From Streptosporangiaceae bacterium NEAU-GS5 (lineage in GTDB: Bacteria; Actinomycetota; Actinomycetes; Streptosporangiales; Streptosporangiaceae), in NCBI GenBank assembly GCA_017592665.1, contig JAGFNW010000008.1, positions 124,001 through 188,000 on the forward strand: a DNA stretch of 64,000 bases, written 5' to 3'. The notes beneath the pieces were generated by a model that did no database searches, was not told the DNA's origin, and saw only the letters and a list, made by a program, of their open reading frames with translations. This document shows positions 7,022-14,405 of the stretch, one piece after another; position 1 is the stretch's first letter; every line of letters begins with the position of its first letter. The translations under genes and the position numbers were made by a program.

Positions 7022-8181
7022 GATCGCTCGACTCGGCCCGCGACGTCTGCGAGACGTTCCTTCCCGGATTGCTCGGTGAACTTGCCGAGATCCCGCTCGA
7101 ACGGCTGGAGAGCGCCGGCAACCCGGGCATCGAGGCGTTCCGCCGCCGAGGCGGCCCGGCGCTGGTGATCCCGAAGGCGTACTCCGGGATCGGCGCCGAC
7201 CCGCTGCGGGCCGTGCAGACCCTGCGCGCGATCGGCGCGGCCGCCCCCTCGACCGCCGTCGCCACGACCATGCACCACTTCTCGGTGGCGACCCTGTTCG
7301 CGCTGGCCGACAGCGTCAAGAACAGCGGCATGGAATGGGCGCTGCTGGAGGGCATCGCCGAGCAGTCCCTGCTGGTCGCCTCGGGTTTCGCCGAGGGACG
7401 GCCGGGCCAGGGCATCCTGTCCCCCACGATGTCGGCGGTCCCCGTCGAGGGCGGCTACCTGGTGAGCGGGGCCAAGCGGCCGTGCAGCCTGTCGGTCTCG
7501 ATGGACCTGCTGACCGCGAGCGTCGCGCTGCCGGTCGACGTGCCCGACGGGCCCGACGGGCCCGCCGGGGCCGAGCCGCGGATGGCGGTGCTGCTGATCC
7601 CGAAGGAGACGCCGGGCATCGAGGTCCACCCGTTCTGGATGGCGTGGGCGCTGGCCGGCGCGGAGAGCGACGAGGTGCGGCTGACCGACGTCTTCGTGGA
7701 CGAGCAGCTCATGATGCCCACCGAAGCGGGCGAGCTGGGCGAACTCGACGAGCTGCAAACCATCGGCTTCATCTGGTTCGAGCTGCTGATCTCCGCCTCC
7801 TACCTCGGGATGGCCAGCGCCCTGGTCGAGCGGGTGCTGGCCAGGGGCCGGGGCCACGTCACCGAGCGGGCCGCCGTCGCCTCGAAGCTGGAGACAGCCG
7901 CGCTGCTGCTCGAGGGCGTCGCCCGGATGGTCATGGACGGCGAGACCTCCAACGACGCGCTCGGAAAAACGCTCGTCTCCCGATATGCGGTCCAGGACGC
8001 GCTGGGCGAGGCCGTGCGCGGCGCCGTCGAACTGCTCGGCGGGATGGCGTTCGTCCAAGCCCGGGACACCGCCTATCTGGCGGCCGTCACGCACGCCCTC
8101 ACCCTGCACCCGCCGTCGCGGTCGAGCGTCGCGCAACCGCTGGCCGACTACTTCGGCGGCCGGCCGATGCGGCTGGCCTGA
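7018..8181 (+). CDS. Acyl-CoA-dehydrogenase-fold flavin monooxygenase, VlmH-like amine N-hydroxylase
   Basis: 387 residues with the acyl-CoA dehydrogenase fold: an N-terminal helical part, a middle beta region (VASGFAEG, then the GGYLVSGAKRPCS stretch typical of this superfamily) and a C-terminal helical bundle ending in YLAAVTHAL. Two-component FMN monooxygenases share this fold; VlmH, isobutylamine N-hydroxylase of valanimycin biosynthesis, works with the flavin reductase VlmR. A flavin reductase is encoded in the same operon (10385-10891), which supports oxygenase rather than CoA-ester dehydrogenase activity. Likely substrate is the alkylamine made by the aminotransferase encoded next. ATGA overlap with the upstream gene. 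Confidence 0.75.
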   Translation: MRSLDSARDVCETFLPGLLGELAEIPLERLESAGNPGIEAFRRRGGPALVIPKAYSGIGADPLRAVQTLRAIGAAAPSTAVATTMHHFSVATLFALADSVKNSGMEWALLEGIAEQSLLVASGFAEGRPGQGILSPTMSAVPVEGGYLVSGAKRPCSLSVSMDLLTASVALPVDVPDGPDGPAGAEPRMAVLLIPKETPGIEVHPFWMAWALAGAESDEVRLTDVFVDEQLMMPTEAGELGELDELQTIGFIWFELLISASYLGMASALVERVLARGRGHVTERAAVASKLETAALLLEGVARMVMDGETSNDALGKTLVSRYAVQDALGEAVRGAVELLGGMAFVQARDTAYLAAVTHALTLHPPSRSSVAQPLADYFGGRPMRLA

Positions 8182-9440
8182 TGACCACCCATACGGAAAC
8201 CGACCGGGAACGGCTGGGCCGCCTCTACCGCACCCGGCTCAACCGGGGCCGCGCCACGCTCGGCGAGATGTTCGGCGGGCACGTCGAGGTGGCCTCGCAG
8301 GGCGCGTGGGTGACCTCGTCCGAGGGCCGGAGGTTCCTGAACTGCGGCGGCTACGGCGTGTTCTTCATGGGCGCCCGCCATCCCCGGGTGATCGCCGCCG
8401 TGGCCGAGCAGCTCCAGGCCCACCCGGTCGCGACCCGCATCTTCCTGGAGCCGCAGCTCGGCCTGGCGGCGGACGCGCTCGTCGCGAAGGCGCCCGCCGG
8501 TCTGGAGCGCGTGCACTTCGCCGGATCCGGCGCCGAGGCGGTCGAGACGGCGATCAAGATGGCCCGCACGCACGGCCGGCACCGGCTGGTCTCCGCGATC
8601 TCCGGCTACCACGGCAAGACGCTCGGCGCGCTCAGCGTGACCGCCAACGACGTCTTCCAGAAGCCGTTCAGGCCGCTGCTGCCCGGCGTGCACCACGTGC
8701 CGTACGGGGACGCGGGCGCGCTCGGGAAGGTCCTGGCCGAGCACCCGGGCGAGTGCTGCGTGATCGTCGAGCCCGTGCAGGGCGAGGCCGGGGTGATCCT
8801 CCCGCCGGAGGGCTACCTCCGCGACGTCGCGGCGCTGTGCCGCGAGCACGGCGCGTTCTTCGTGCTCGACGAGGTCCAGACCGGCCTCGGGCGGCTGGGG
8901 ACCTGGTGGGGGGCGGACCGCGAGTCCGTCACGCCCGACGTGCTGCTCGCCGGGAAGAGCCTCGGCGGCGGGGTGCTGCCGGTCGCGGCCGCGATCGCCA
9001 CCCGGGCGGCCTTCCGGGTGTTCGACTCCGACCCCTACCTGCACACCTCCACCTTCTCCGGCGCGCCGCTGGCGATGGCGGCCGTGCGCGGCGCGCTCGC
9101 GGCCATCGAGGAGGACGGGCTGGTCGAGCGGGCCGCGGCGCTCGGCGCCCGGATGATCCCCGAGATCACCCGGATCGTGCGCGACCGGCTCGGCGGCCTC
9201 GTCCGCGAGGTGCGCGGCGCCGGGCTGCTGATCGGCCTGGAGTTCACGGCGCCCGGCCTGGCCGGCGACCTGCTGATCGAGCTGGCCGAGCAGGGCGTGG
9301 TGGCCAACCACTCGCTCAACTCCCACCTGGTCATGCGGCTCACCCCGCCTGCCGTGCTGACCGAGCCGGACCTCGAGTTCCTGTACGCGGCACTGGACCG
9401 GGCCTGTGAGGCTCAGGCCCCGAACTATCTGGAGGGCTGA
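8181..9440 (+). CDS. Class III PLP-dependent aminotransferase
   Basis: 419 residues, usual length for the acetylornithine/omega-amino acid aminotransferase family. It shows the PLP phosphate-binding GSGAEAVETAIK (115-126), GYHGKTLG (142-149), the PLP-ring Asp230 in FVLDEVQTGLGR and the Schiff-base Lys259 in LLAGKSLGGGV. In context it would convert the aldehyde from the upstream reductase to a primary amine, replacing the valine decarboxylase route of valanimycin. The start overlaps the preceding stop by one base. Amino donor unknown. Confidence 0.88.
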   Translation: MTTHTETDRERLGRLYRTRLNRGRATLGEMFGGHVEVASQGAWVTSSEGRRFLNCGGYGVFFMGARHPRVIAAVAEQLQAHPVATRIFLEPQLGLAADALVAKAPAGLERVHFAGSGAEAVETAIKMARTHGRHRLVSAISGYHGKTLGALSVTANDVFQKPFRPLLPGVHHVPYGDAGALGKVLAEHPGECCVIVEPVQGEAGVILPPEGYLRDVAALCREHGAFFVLDEVQTGLGRLGTWWGADRESVTPDVLLAGKSLGGGVLPVAAAIATRAAFRVFDSDPYLHTSTFSGAPLAMAAVRGALAAIEEDGLVERAAALGARMIPEITRIVRDRLGGLVREVRGAGLLIGLEFTAPGLAGDLLIELAEQGVVANHSLNSHLVMRLTPPAVLTEPDLEFLYAALDRACEAQAPNYLEG

Positions 9441-9441
9441 C

Positions 9442-9906
9442 ATGCGCAGCGTGATGTTGAGGGCGAAAGTCCCCGGGCCTGATCCCGGCATGTGCTTCGA
9501 CAGGATCAGCGACTTCGCACGCTACCCGGAGCTTGTCGACGTGGTGCGGTCCGTGGCGGTGCACCCGCCGGCGGCCGACGGACTGGAGCACAGCGACTGG
9601 GAGGTCTACTTCCGCAACGGCATCCTGCGGTGGTCCGAAGCGGACCGCAAAGATGGCAGCACCCACCGCATCACCTTCGAGCAGACCGACGGCGACTTCG
9701 ACAGCTTCCACGGATCCTGGTCGGTTGCGCCGGCCGGGGGCGCCTGCGCGGTCACGTTCGAGACCGAGTTCGACTTCGGCATTCCCAGCCTCGCGGGGAT
9801 CCTCGATCCGATCGCCGAACGCGTCTTCAAGGAGACGATCGCCCGGGTCCTCACCGGTCTGTTCGGATCCGCGGAAGTGGTGCCGGAAATGACCGGAGCC
9901 TCGTGA
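9442..9906 (+). CDS. SRPBCC/START-fold protein (coenzyme Q-binding or polyketide cyclase type)
   Basis: 154 residues with the SRPBCC pattern: a short N-terminal strand, the D-R-I-S-D-F-A-R-Y-P-E-L motif (about 20-31) seen in COQ10/cyclase proteins, alternating strands, and a long C-terminal helix (IAERVFKETIARVLTGLF). Such proteins bind hydrophobic small molecules; some are aromatases/cyclases. GGAGGG (9431-9436) precedes the ATG, and the stop overlaps the next gene. I believe azoxy clusters carry a gene of this type, but its step is not established. It may bind the alkyl intermediate. Confidence 0.75.
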   Translation: MRSVMLRAKVPGPDPGMCFDRISDFARYPELVDVVRSVAVHPPAADGLEHSDWEVYFRNGILRWSEADRKDGSTHRITFEQTDGDFDSFHGSWSVAPAGGACAVTFETEFDFGIPSLAGILDPIAERVFKETIARVLTGLFGSAEVVPEMTGAS

Positions 9907-10388
9907 TGGACGCCGCGAACTGGTTCGAGACCCGCGCGACCTACACCCACAGCCGGCTGGAGTACGGATTCGGGCTGGTCGTCGCGGTGACGCTGTTCTT
10001 CTGGCACATCACCGACGTCCGCTGGCTGCCGGCCGTCGCGCTGTTCGCCTACATCGACCTGATCGGCTACATCCCGGGCGCCATCGCCCATCACAGGGCG
10101 CACGGCCGGCCGATCTCCAGGGGCTATTACGTGGCGTACAACGTCATGCACAGCATGATCACCCAGTCGCTGGTGGTCCTCGCCTGGATGTGGCTGATCA
10201 AGCCGGAATGGGCGCTGCTGGTCATCCCCATTCACCTGTTCGGAGACCGGTCCATCTTCGGCAACTTCCTCAAGCCTTTCGCGGTGGAGTTCGAGCCGCG
10301 CCGGCATCCGGCGTTCGCCCGGCTGCTGGCAGAGGTACGGGCGGCGCCCCCCGCGGCGCGCCCCGGCGTCCAGGTCAGGTCCCGATGA
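9906..10388 (+). CDS. Small membrane protein, possibly VlmO-like
   Basis: 160 residues with three or four predicted membrane segments (around residues 20-34, 38-58, 82-105 and the LLVIPIHLF stretch) and conserved-looking His pairs: AIAHHRAHG (60-68) and YNVMHSMI (about 79-86). A tail rich in Arg, Ala and Pro ends the protein. The His distribution would suit metal binding at the membrane, which is inference. Valanimycin VlmO is an integral-membrane protein needed for azoxy formation; position and size make this a candidate counterpart, but I cannot confirm homology. Coupled at both ends by start-stop overlaps. Confidence 0.65.
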   Translation: MDAANWFETRATYTHSRLEYGFGLVVAVTLFFWHITDVRWLPAVALFAYIDLIGYIPGAIAHHRAHGRPISRGYYVAYNVMHSMITQSLVVLAWMWLIKPEWALLVIPIHLFGDRSIFGNFLKPFAVEFEPRRHPAFARLLAEVRAAPPAARPGVQVRSR

Positions 10389-10891
10389 CGCTCGACTGGG
10401 CCCGCCGGGAGGCGCCGCAGGAGTGCCCGCCCCAGCAGGCCTGGGACGTCGTGCGGCGGTTCGCCACCGGCGTGGCCGTGGTCACGACCGGCAGCGGGCC
10501 GACCACGCACGGGACGACGGTCAGCTCCTTCGCCATGGTGTCCCGCGTGCCGCCCATGATCTCGGTCGCGCTCCGCCGGGACAGCGCGGGACTGGCGCGG
10601 CTCAAGGAGGAGGAGGTCTTCACGGTGAACATGCTGGCCCACGAGCAGTGGGCCCTCGCGGCCCACTTCGCGGCGGCGTCCAGGGCGTACGGGCTGGCAC
10701 GCCCGGCCGCCGCGGCCTGGTGTCATGACGTCGTCAGCGGCCCGGCGCTGCGTGGCGCGGTCGGATGGCTGGAGTGCCGCACCGAACTGGCGCTCCCGGT
10801 CGGCGACCACGAACTCGTGGTGGCCCGGGTGCGCGCGGCCGTGGCGGGAGACGGCTCACCCTTGGTGCAGTACGGCAGGGCGCGGCAATGA
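10385..10891 (+). CDS. Flavin reductase, VlmR-like
   Basis: 168 residues of the flavin reductase-like (FMN-binding split-barrel) family: FATGVAVVTT (30-39), the TTVSSFAMVSRVPPMISVAL FMN-binding stretch (49-68), FTVNML and the later G-D-H-E-L-V-V-A-R-V strand (about 142-151). It would supply reduced FMN or FAD to the acyl-CoA-dehydrogenase-fold oxygenase encoded three genes upstream. The start overlaps the preceding stop (ATGA). Confidence 0.88.
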   Translation: MTLDWARREAPQECPPQQAWDVVRRFATGVAVVTTGSGPTTHGTTVSSFAMVSRVPPMISVALRRDSAGLARLKEEEVFTVNMLAHEQWALAAHFAAASRAYGLARPAAAAWCHDVVSGPALRGAVGWLECRTELALPVGDHELVVARVRAAVAGDGSPLVQYGRARQ

Positions 10892-11814
10892 GCGGCGTGG
10901 CAGATTGGGAGAGCGCGCCCTCGCTGATCGACGGGGCGATGACGGCCGAGCTGACCGCGGCCGACTGCGGAGTCGCGTACTGGCTCGGCGCGGTCCCGCA
11001 GGGCACGCTCCGCGGCCACGTGTACGGGCACGGCCCGGAGGCGGTCACCCCCGCGTTCATGCGGGAGCCGGGGCCGCTGAACGAGGCGCTGACCCAGGAA
11101 CTGGCCTTCCGCTCGATCGCCGAGGACAAGGCGACCCGCGCCCTCGGCCATCTCGTGGCGCTGGCGCCCGACACCGCGTCCATGGAGTTCTACGCCACCC
11201 AGCTCATCGACGAGGCCCGCCACGCGATGGTCTTCCGTACCCACATGGAAGAGCTCACGCGCACACCGCCCGACGTGTCCGCCGACCGGGAGAAGATCCT
11301 GGTCCCGCTGGAGGAGTTCGGGCTGCGGGCGCTGCGCGACCGGCGCGACTTCATCGGCGGCGTGATCATCCTCACCGTGCTGGTCGAGGGCGTGCTCGCT
11401 CCCGCGGCCGAGCTGAGCGAGCGCAAATGGCGGCCGCTGGACCCCGCCGCCGCCGACGTCGAACGCGGCGCCGGCATCGACGAGATACGCCATCTGGTCG
11501 TGGGCAGCTCGATCGCGCGCGAGCACCTGCTGGCCCGGCCGGACGAGCGCCCGCGGCTGCTGGAACTGATCGAGGACGGCCACCGGCTCTGGGCGACGCT
11601 GCCGACGCAGGACATGGTCTACCGCCGCGAGCTGCTCTTCCAGGAGGGCCTTCGCGCGCACGCCGGCCTCGTCGGCGACTACGAGATCTGGCCCGGACGG
11701 CGACTCGCCGACACGACACCCGAGGAACGGCTGGAGACGGCGCTGGAGTGGTCCGGGCGAATGCAACGCACCCGACTCGACTACATGGGACTCAGCTCAG
11801 GAGGCACCACGTGA
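10888..11814 (+). CDS. Ferritin-like diiron protein, VlmB-like
   Basis: 308 residues with a four-helix diiron layout: carboxylates in QELAFRSIAEDKATR (Glu71, Glu79), DEARH at 108-112, Glu167 in LVEGVLAP, and a second DEIRH at 198-202. Two E-x-x-H-like pairs plus two further Glu residues are what a non-haem diiron centre needs. Relatives are annotated VlmB-like after valanimycin VlmB, one of the proteins required after seryl transfer. Oxidation at nitrogen leading to the N-N/azoxy unit is a reasonable inference. The next gene starts on a GTG overlapping its stop. Confidence 0.75.
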   Translation: MSGVADWESAPSLIDGAMTAELTAADCGVAYWLGAVPQGTLRGHVYGHGPEAVTPAFMREPGPLNEALTQELAFRSIAEDKATRALGHLVALAPDTASMEFYATQLIDEARHAMVFRTHMEELTRTPPDVSADREKILVPLEEFGLRALRDRRDFIGGVIILTVLVEGVLAPAAELSERKWRPLDPAAADVERGAGIDEIRHLVVGSSIAREHLLARPDERPRLLELIEDGHRLWATLPTQDMVYRRELLFQEGLRAHAGLVGDYEIWPGRRLADTTPEERLETALEWSGRMQRTRLDYMGLSSGGTT

Positions 11815-12053
11815 CGAACACCATCTACAGCCGCCTCACCACGATCCTGGTCGCGAACTTCGGCGTGCCGGAGCACGAGATCACCCCGGCGTCCACCTTC
11901 GCCGACCTGGAGCTCGACTCGATCGCGCTGGTCGAGCTCGTCCTCGTGGTGGAGCAGGAGTTCGGCATCACGGTGCCCGAGGGCGAGCTGTCCGGATCCG
12001 ATGACCTCACCAAGGCCGCCAAACTCATCGCCAAGGTGAACGGCACATCATGA
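11811..12053 (+). CDS. Acyl carrier protein
   Basis: 80 residues. Phosphopantetheine attachment Ser37 lies in ADLELDSIALVELV, the standard L-x-x-D-S-x-x-x-V-E-L motif. The GTG start has an excellent ribosome site, CAGGAGG (11798-11804), 6 bases upstream, and is preferred over anything in the long upstream frame. Adjacent to a ketosynthase; together they look like a dedicated chain-building or chain-holding pair supplying acyl-ACP to the reductase at the head of the operon. Confidence 0.93.
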   Translation: MTNTIYSRLTTILVANFGVPEHEITPASTFADLELDSIALVELVLVVEQEFGITVPEGELSGSDDLTKAAKLIAKVNGTS

Positions 12054-13264
12054 GATGCGACGCGGCGATCACCGGGATCGGGCTGGTGACGCCGGCCGGA
12101 ATCGGGACGGCCGCGACCTGGCGCGGCATCTGCGCGGGCGCGGGCACCGCCGCCGCCTTCGACGCGGCGCTGCCGGGGCTCGCCGCGCGGGTCCCGGATT
12201 TCGACGGCGACGCGATCCTCGGGCGGCGCAAGGCCTGGCGGCTCGACCGCTGCACCCAGCTCGCCCTGGTGGCCGCGCGGGAGGCGGTCGAGGACAGCGG
12301 CCTCGACCCGGGCGGGTGGGACGGCGCCCGGGTCGGTGTGGTGATCGGCAGCGGCATCGGCGGCGCCTCCACCTGGGAGACCCAATATCGCACGCTGCTC
12401 GACTCGGGCCCGTCGAGGGTCTCGGCGCTGCTCATCCCGATGCTCGCGGTGAACATGACGGCCGGGCAGCTGGCGATCGAGTACGGCGCGCGCGGCCCGA
12501 ACCTGGTGACGGCCACCGCGTGCGCCTCCGGGGCCACCGCGATCGGCATCGCGCGCGAACTGCTGCGCTCGGGCCGCTGCGACGTGGTCGTCACCGGCGG
12601 GACCGAGGCCTGCGTGATCCCCTCGATCGTCGCCGGCTTCGCCCAGATGAGCGCGCTGACGGCCCGTCACGACGATCCGGCCGGCGCCTCGCGCCCCTTC
12701 GACCTCGCCCGGGACGGTTTCGTACCGGCCGAAGGCGCCGCGGTGCTCATCCTCGAGCGCCTCGCCGACGCCCGCGCCCGCGGCGCCCACGTGTACGCCG
12801 CCGTCAGCGGCTACGGCGCCTCGGCCGACGCCCATCACCCCACCCATCCGCACCCGGCCGGGCTCGGCGGCGAGCTCGCGCTGCGGGACGCGCTGTCCGA
12901 CGCCGGGCTCGAACCCGGCGCGATCGACCACGTGAACGCGCACGCGACCGCCACCCCCTTAGGCGACGTCGCCGAGGCCCGGATGATCAGGCGGACGCTG
13001 GGCGACGAGGTCAGCGTGACCTCGGTCAAGGGCGTCACGGGGCACGCGCTCGGCGCGGCGGGCGCCATCGAGGCCGCCGTGACCGCGCTGTCGATCGAGC
13101 GGGCGTACGTCCCGCCGACCGCCAACCTGTCTTCTCAGGACCCGGAAATCGAGCTGGACGTCGTGGCCAAGGAGGGACGGCCGGCCCGGATCGGCGCGGC
13201 CGTCAGCAACTCCTTCGGCTTCGGCGGGCAGAACGCGGTCCTCGTTCTAACCGAGGCGACATGA
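12050..13264 (+). CDS. Beta-ketoacyl-ACP synthase II (FabF type)
   Basis: 404 residues, full thiolase fold with the complete Cys-His-His triad: Cys158 in TATACASGA, His298 in VNAHATATPLGD and His332 in KGVTGHALG, with Lys327 also kept. The C-terminal SFGFGGQN loop is canonical. Decarboxylative condensation of malonyl-ACP is therefore expected. With only one ACP, no ketoreductase and no acyltransferase in view, it must use primary fatty acid synthase partners or perform a single extension. Overlaps the ACP stop and the start of the DUF2156 gene (ATGA both sides). Confidence 0.92.
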   Translation: MRCDAAITGIGLVTPAGIGTAATWRGICAGAGTAAAFDAALPGLAARVPDFDGDAILGRRKAWRLDRCTQLALVAAREAVEDSGLDPGGWDGARVGVVIGSGIGGASTWETQYRTLLDSGPSRVSALLIPMLAVNMTAGQLAIEYGARGPNLVTATACASGATAIGIARELLRSGRCDVVVTGGTEACVIPSIVAGFAQMSALTARHDDPAGASRPFDLARDGFVPAEGAAVLILERLADARARGAHVYAAVSGYGASADAHHPTHPHPAGLGGELALRDALSDAGLEPGAIDHVNAHATATPLGDVAEARMIRRTLGDEVSVTSVKGVTGHALGAAGAIEAAVTALSIERAYVPPTANLSSQDPEIELDVVAKEGRPARIGAAVSNSFGFGGQNAVLVLTEAT

Positions 13265-14238
13265 TCAGCCAGGAAGCCGTCCTCGACGCGGTGCGCGCGT
13301 ACGGGGACAACCCGAGCGGGTTCCTCGCCGTCAACAGCGGCAACTCCTATTTCGCCCATCCAGGCGAGCCCGGCGTGATCGTCTTCCGCTCGTCGGGCCG
13401 CTATCTCGTGCAGTTCGGCGGGCCGTTCGCGCCGCCGCCCGCCCGGGAGGCACTGCTGCGGGCATTCCTCGAGCACGCCCACGACCTGGGCAAACAGCTG
13501 GTCTGCGTGCAGCTCCAGCGGCAGGACGCCGAGTTCTACACCGAGCACGGGTTCGCGGTGAACCAGATCGGCGCGTCGTACGCCATCGACCTCACCGGCT
13601 ACACCCTGCAGGGCACGCGGTTCATGCGGCTGCGCAACAAGATATCCCGGGCCCGGCGGTGCGGCCTGACCGTCGCGGAGGCCGATCCGGCCGAGCACAC
13701 GAGCGCGCTGGCCGAGATCGATCAGGCCTGGCTCGGCTCCAAGGGCGAGAACACGAAGGAGCTGGAGTTCCTGGTCGGCCAGACCGGCGGCCCCATGCAG
13801 CGTCACCGGCGGCTGTTCCTCGGGCTGGTGAACGGCCGCGCCGTCGCCTACATCTCCTACAGCCCGGTGTACGGCGCCCGGCCCGGCTGGATGCACGATC
13901 TCAGCCGCCGGCTCCCCGGGCACACGGGCGCCATGGAGGCCGTGAACGCGTTCGCGATCCAGGCGTTCCAGTCCGAGGGGGTGCCCTGGCTGCACCTCGG
14001 GTTCACGCCGTTCACCGGTCTGGCCGACGAGCACGAGGTGCCGGGGGCGAGCCGGGCGTACGCCTGGTTCATGCGCTGGCTGTGGGAGAACGGCGACTTC
14101 GTGTATCCGGCCCGGTCACAGCTCGCCTACAAGCACAAGTGGGCGCCCGACGTCGTCCTCCCCGAGTACATCGCCTTCCACAAGCGGACCCAGGCGGCCG
14201 GGCTCATCCACGTCTTCAAGGTCGCGAACGCCTTCTGA
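13261..14238 (+). CDS. DUF2156 (MprF C-terminal-like) aminoacyl-tRNA-dependent transferase, VlmA-like
   Basis: 325 residues of the LPG-synthase C-terminal/DUF2156 family, a tandem GNAT-fold domain that takes an amino acid from aminoacyl-tRNA. Visible marks are GVIVFRSSGRYLVQFGGPFA near residues 38-57, the F-Y-T-E-H-G-F-A-V strand, TRFMRLRNKISRARRCGL (about 119-136) and the C-terminal FVYPARSQLAYKHKWAPD. There is no membrane flippase part, so it is soluble. VlmA of valanimycin belongs here and moves serine from seryl-tRNA to isobutylhydroxylamine. The same reaction on an alkylhydroxylamine fits this operon. No second seryl-tRNA synthetase (VlmL) is in the window. Confidence 0.85.
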   Translation: MISQEAVLDAVRAYGDNPSGFLAVNSGNSYFAHPGEPGVIVFRSSGRYLVQFGGPFAPPPAREALLRAFLEHAHDLGKQLVCVQLQRQDAEFYTEHGFAVNQIGASYAIDLTGYTLQGTRFMRLRNKISRARRCGLTVAEADPAEHTSALAEIDQAWLGSKGENTKELEFLVGQTGGPMQRHRRLFLGLVNGRAVAYISYSPVYGARPGWMHDLSRRLPGHTGAMEAVNAFAIQAFQSEGVPWLHLGFTPFTGLADEHEVPGASRAYAWFMRWLWENGDFVYPARSQLAYKHKWAPDVVLPEYIAFHKRTQAAGLIHVFKVANAF

Positions 14239-14252
14239 ACCGGAGGTTCCCG

Positions 14253-14405
14253 ATGCCCACCACCGAAGAGATCACCGCCGCCCAGGACAGCCTGCGCGAC
14301 CTGTTCTTCGCGCTCGCCTTCGACCCGGACGGCGTCGAGGCGGCGGCCCAGGCCGACGCGGCCCTCGACGCCCTCGACGAGCTGCTCGCCGCGGACGCGT
14401 CATGA
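14253..14405 (+). CDS. Small acidic protein, 50 aa, function unknown
   Basis: GGAGG (14242-14246) sits 6 bases before the ATG and the stop overlaps the start of the permease gene (ATGA), so this is a real operon member. The sequence is acidic and helical (DGVEAAAQADAALDALDELL), with no Cys, signal or membrane segment. It could be a docking or stabilising subunit for one of the oxygenases. No family recognised. Confidence 0.7.
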   Translation: MPTTEEITAAQDSLRDLFFALAFDPDGVEAAAQADAALDALDELLAADAS

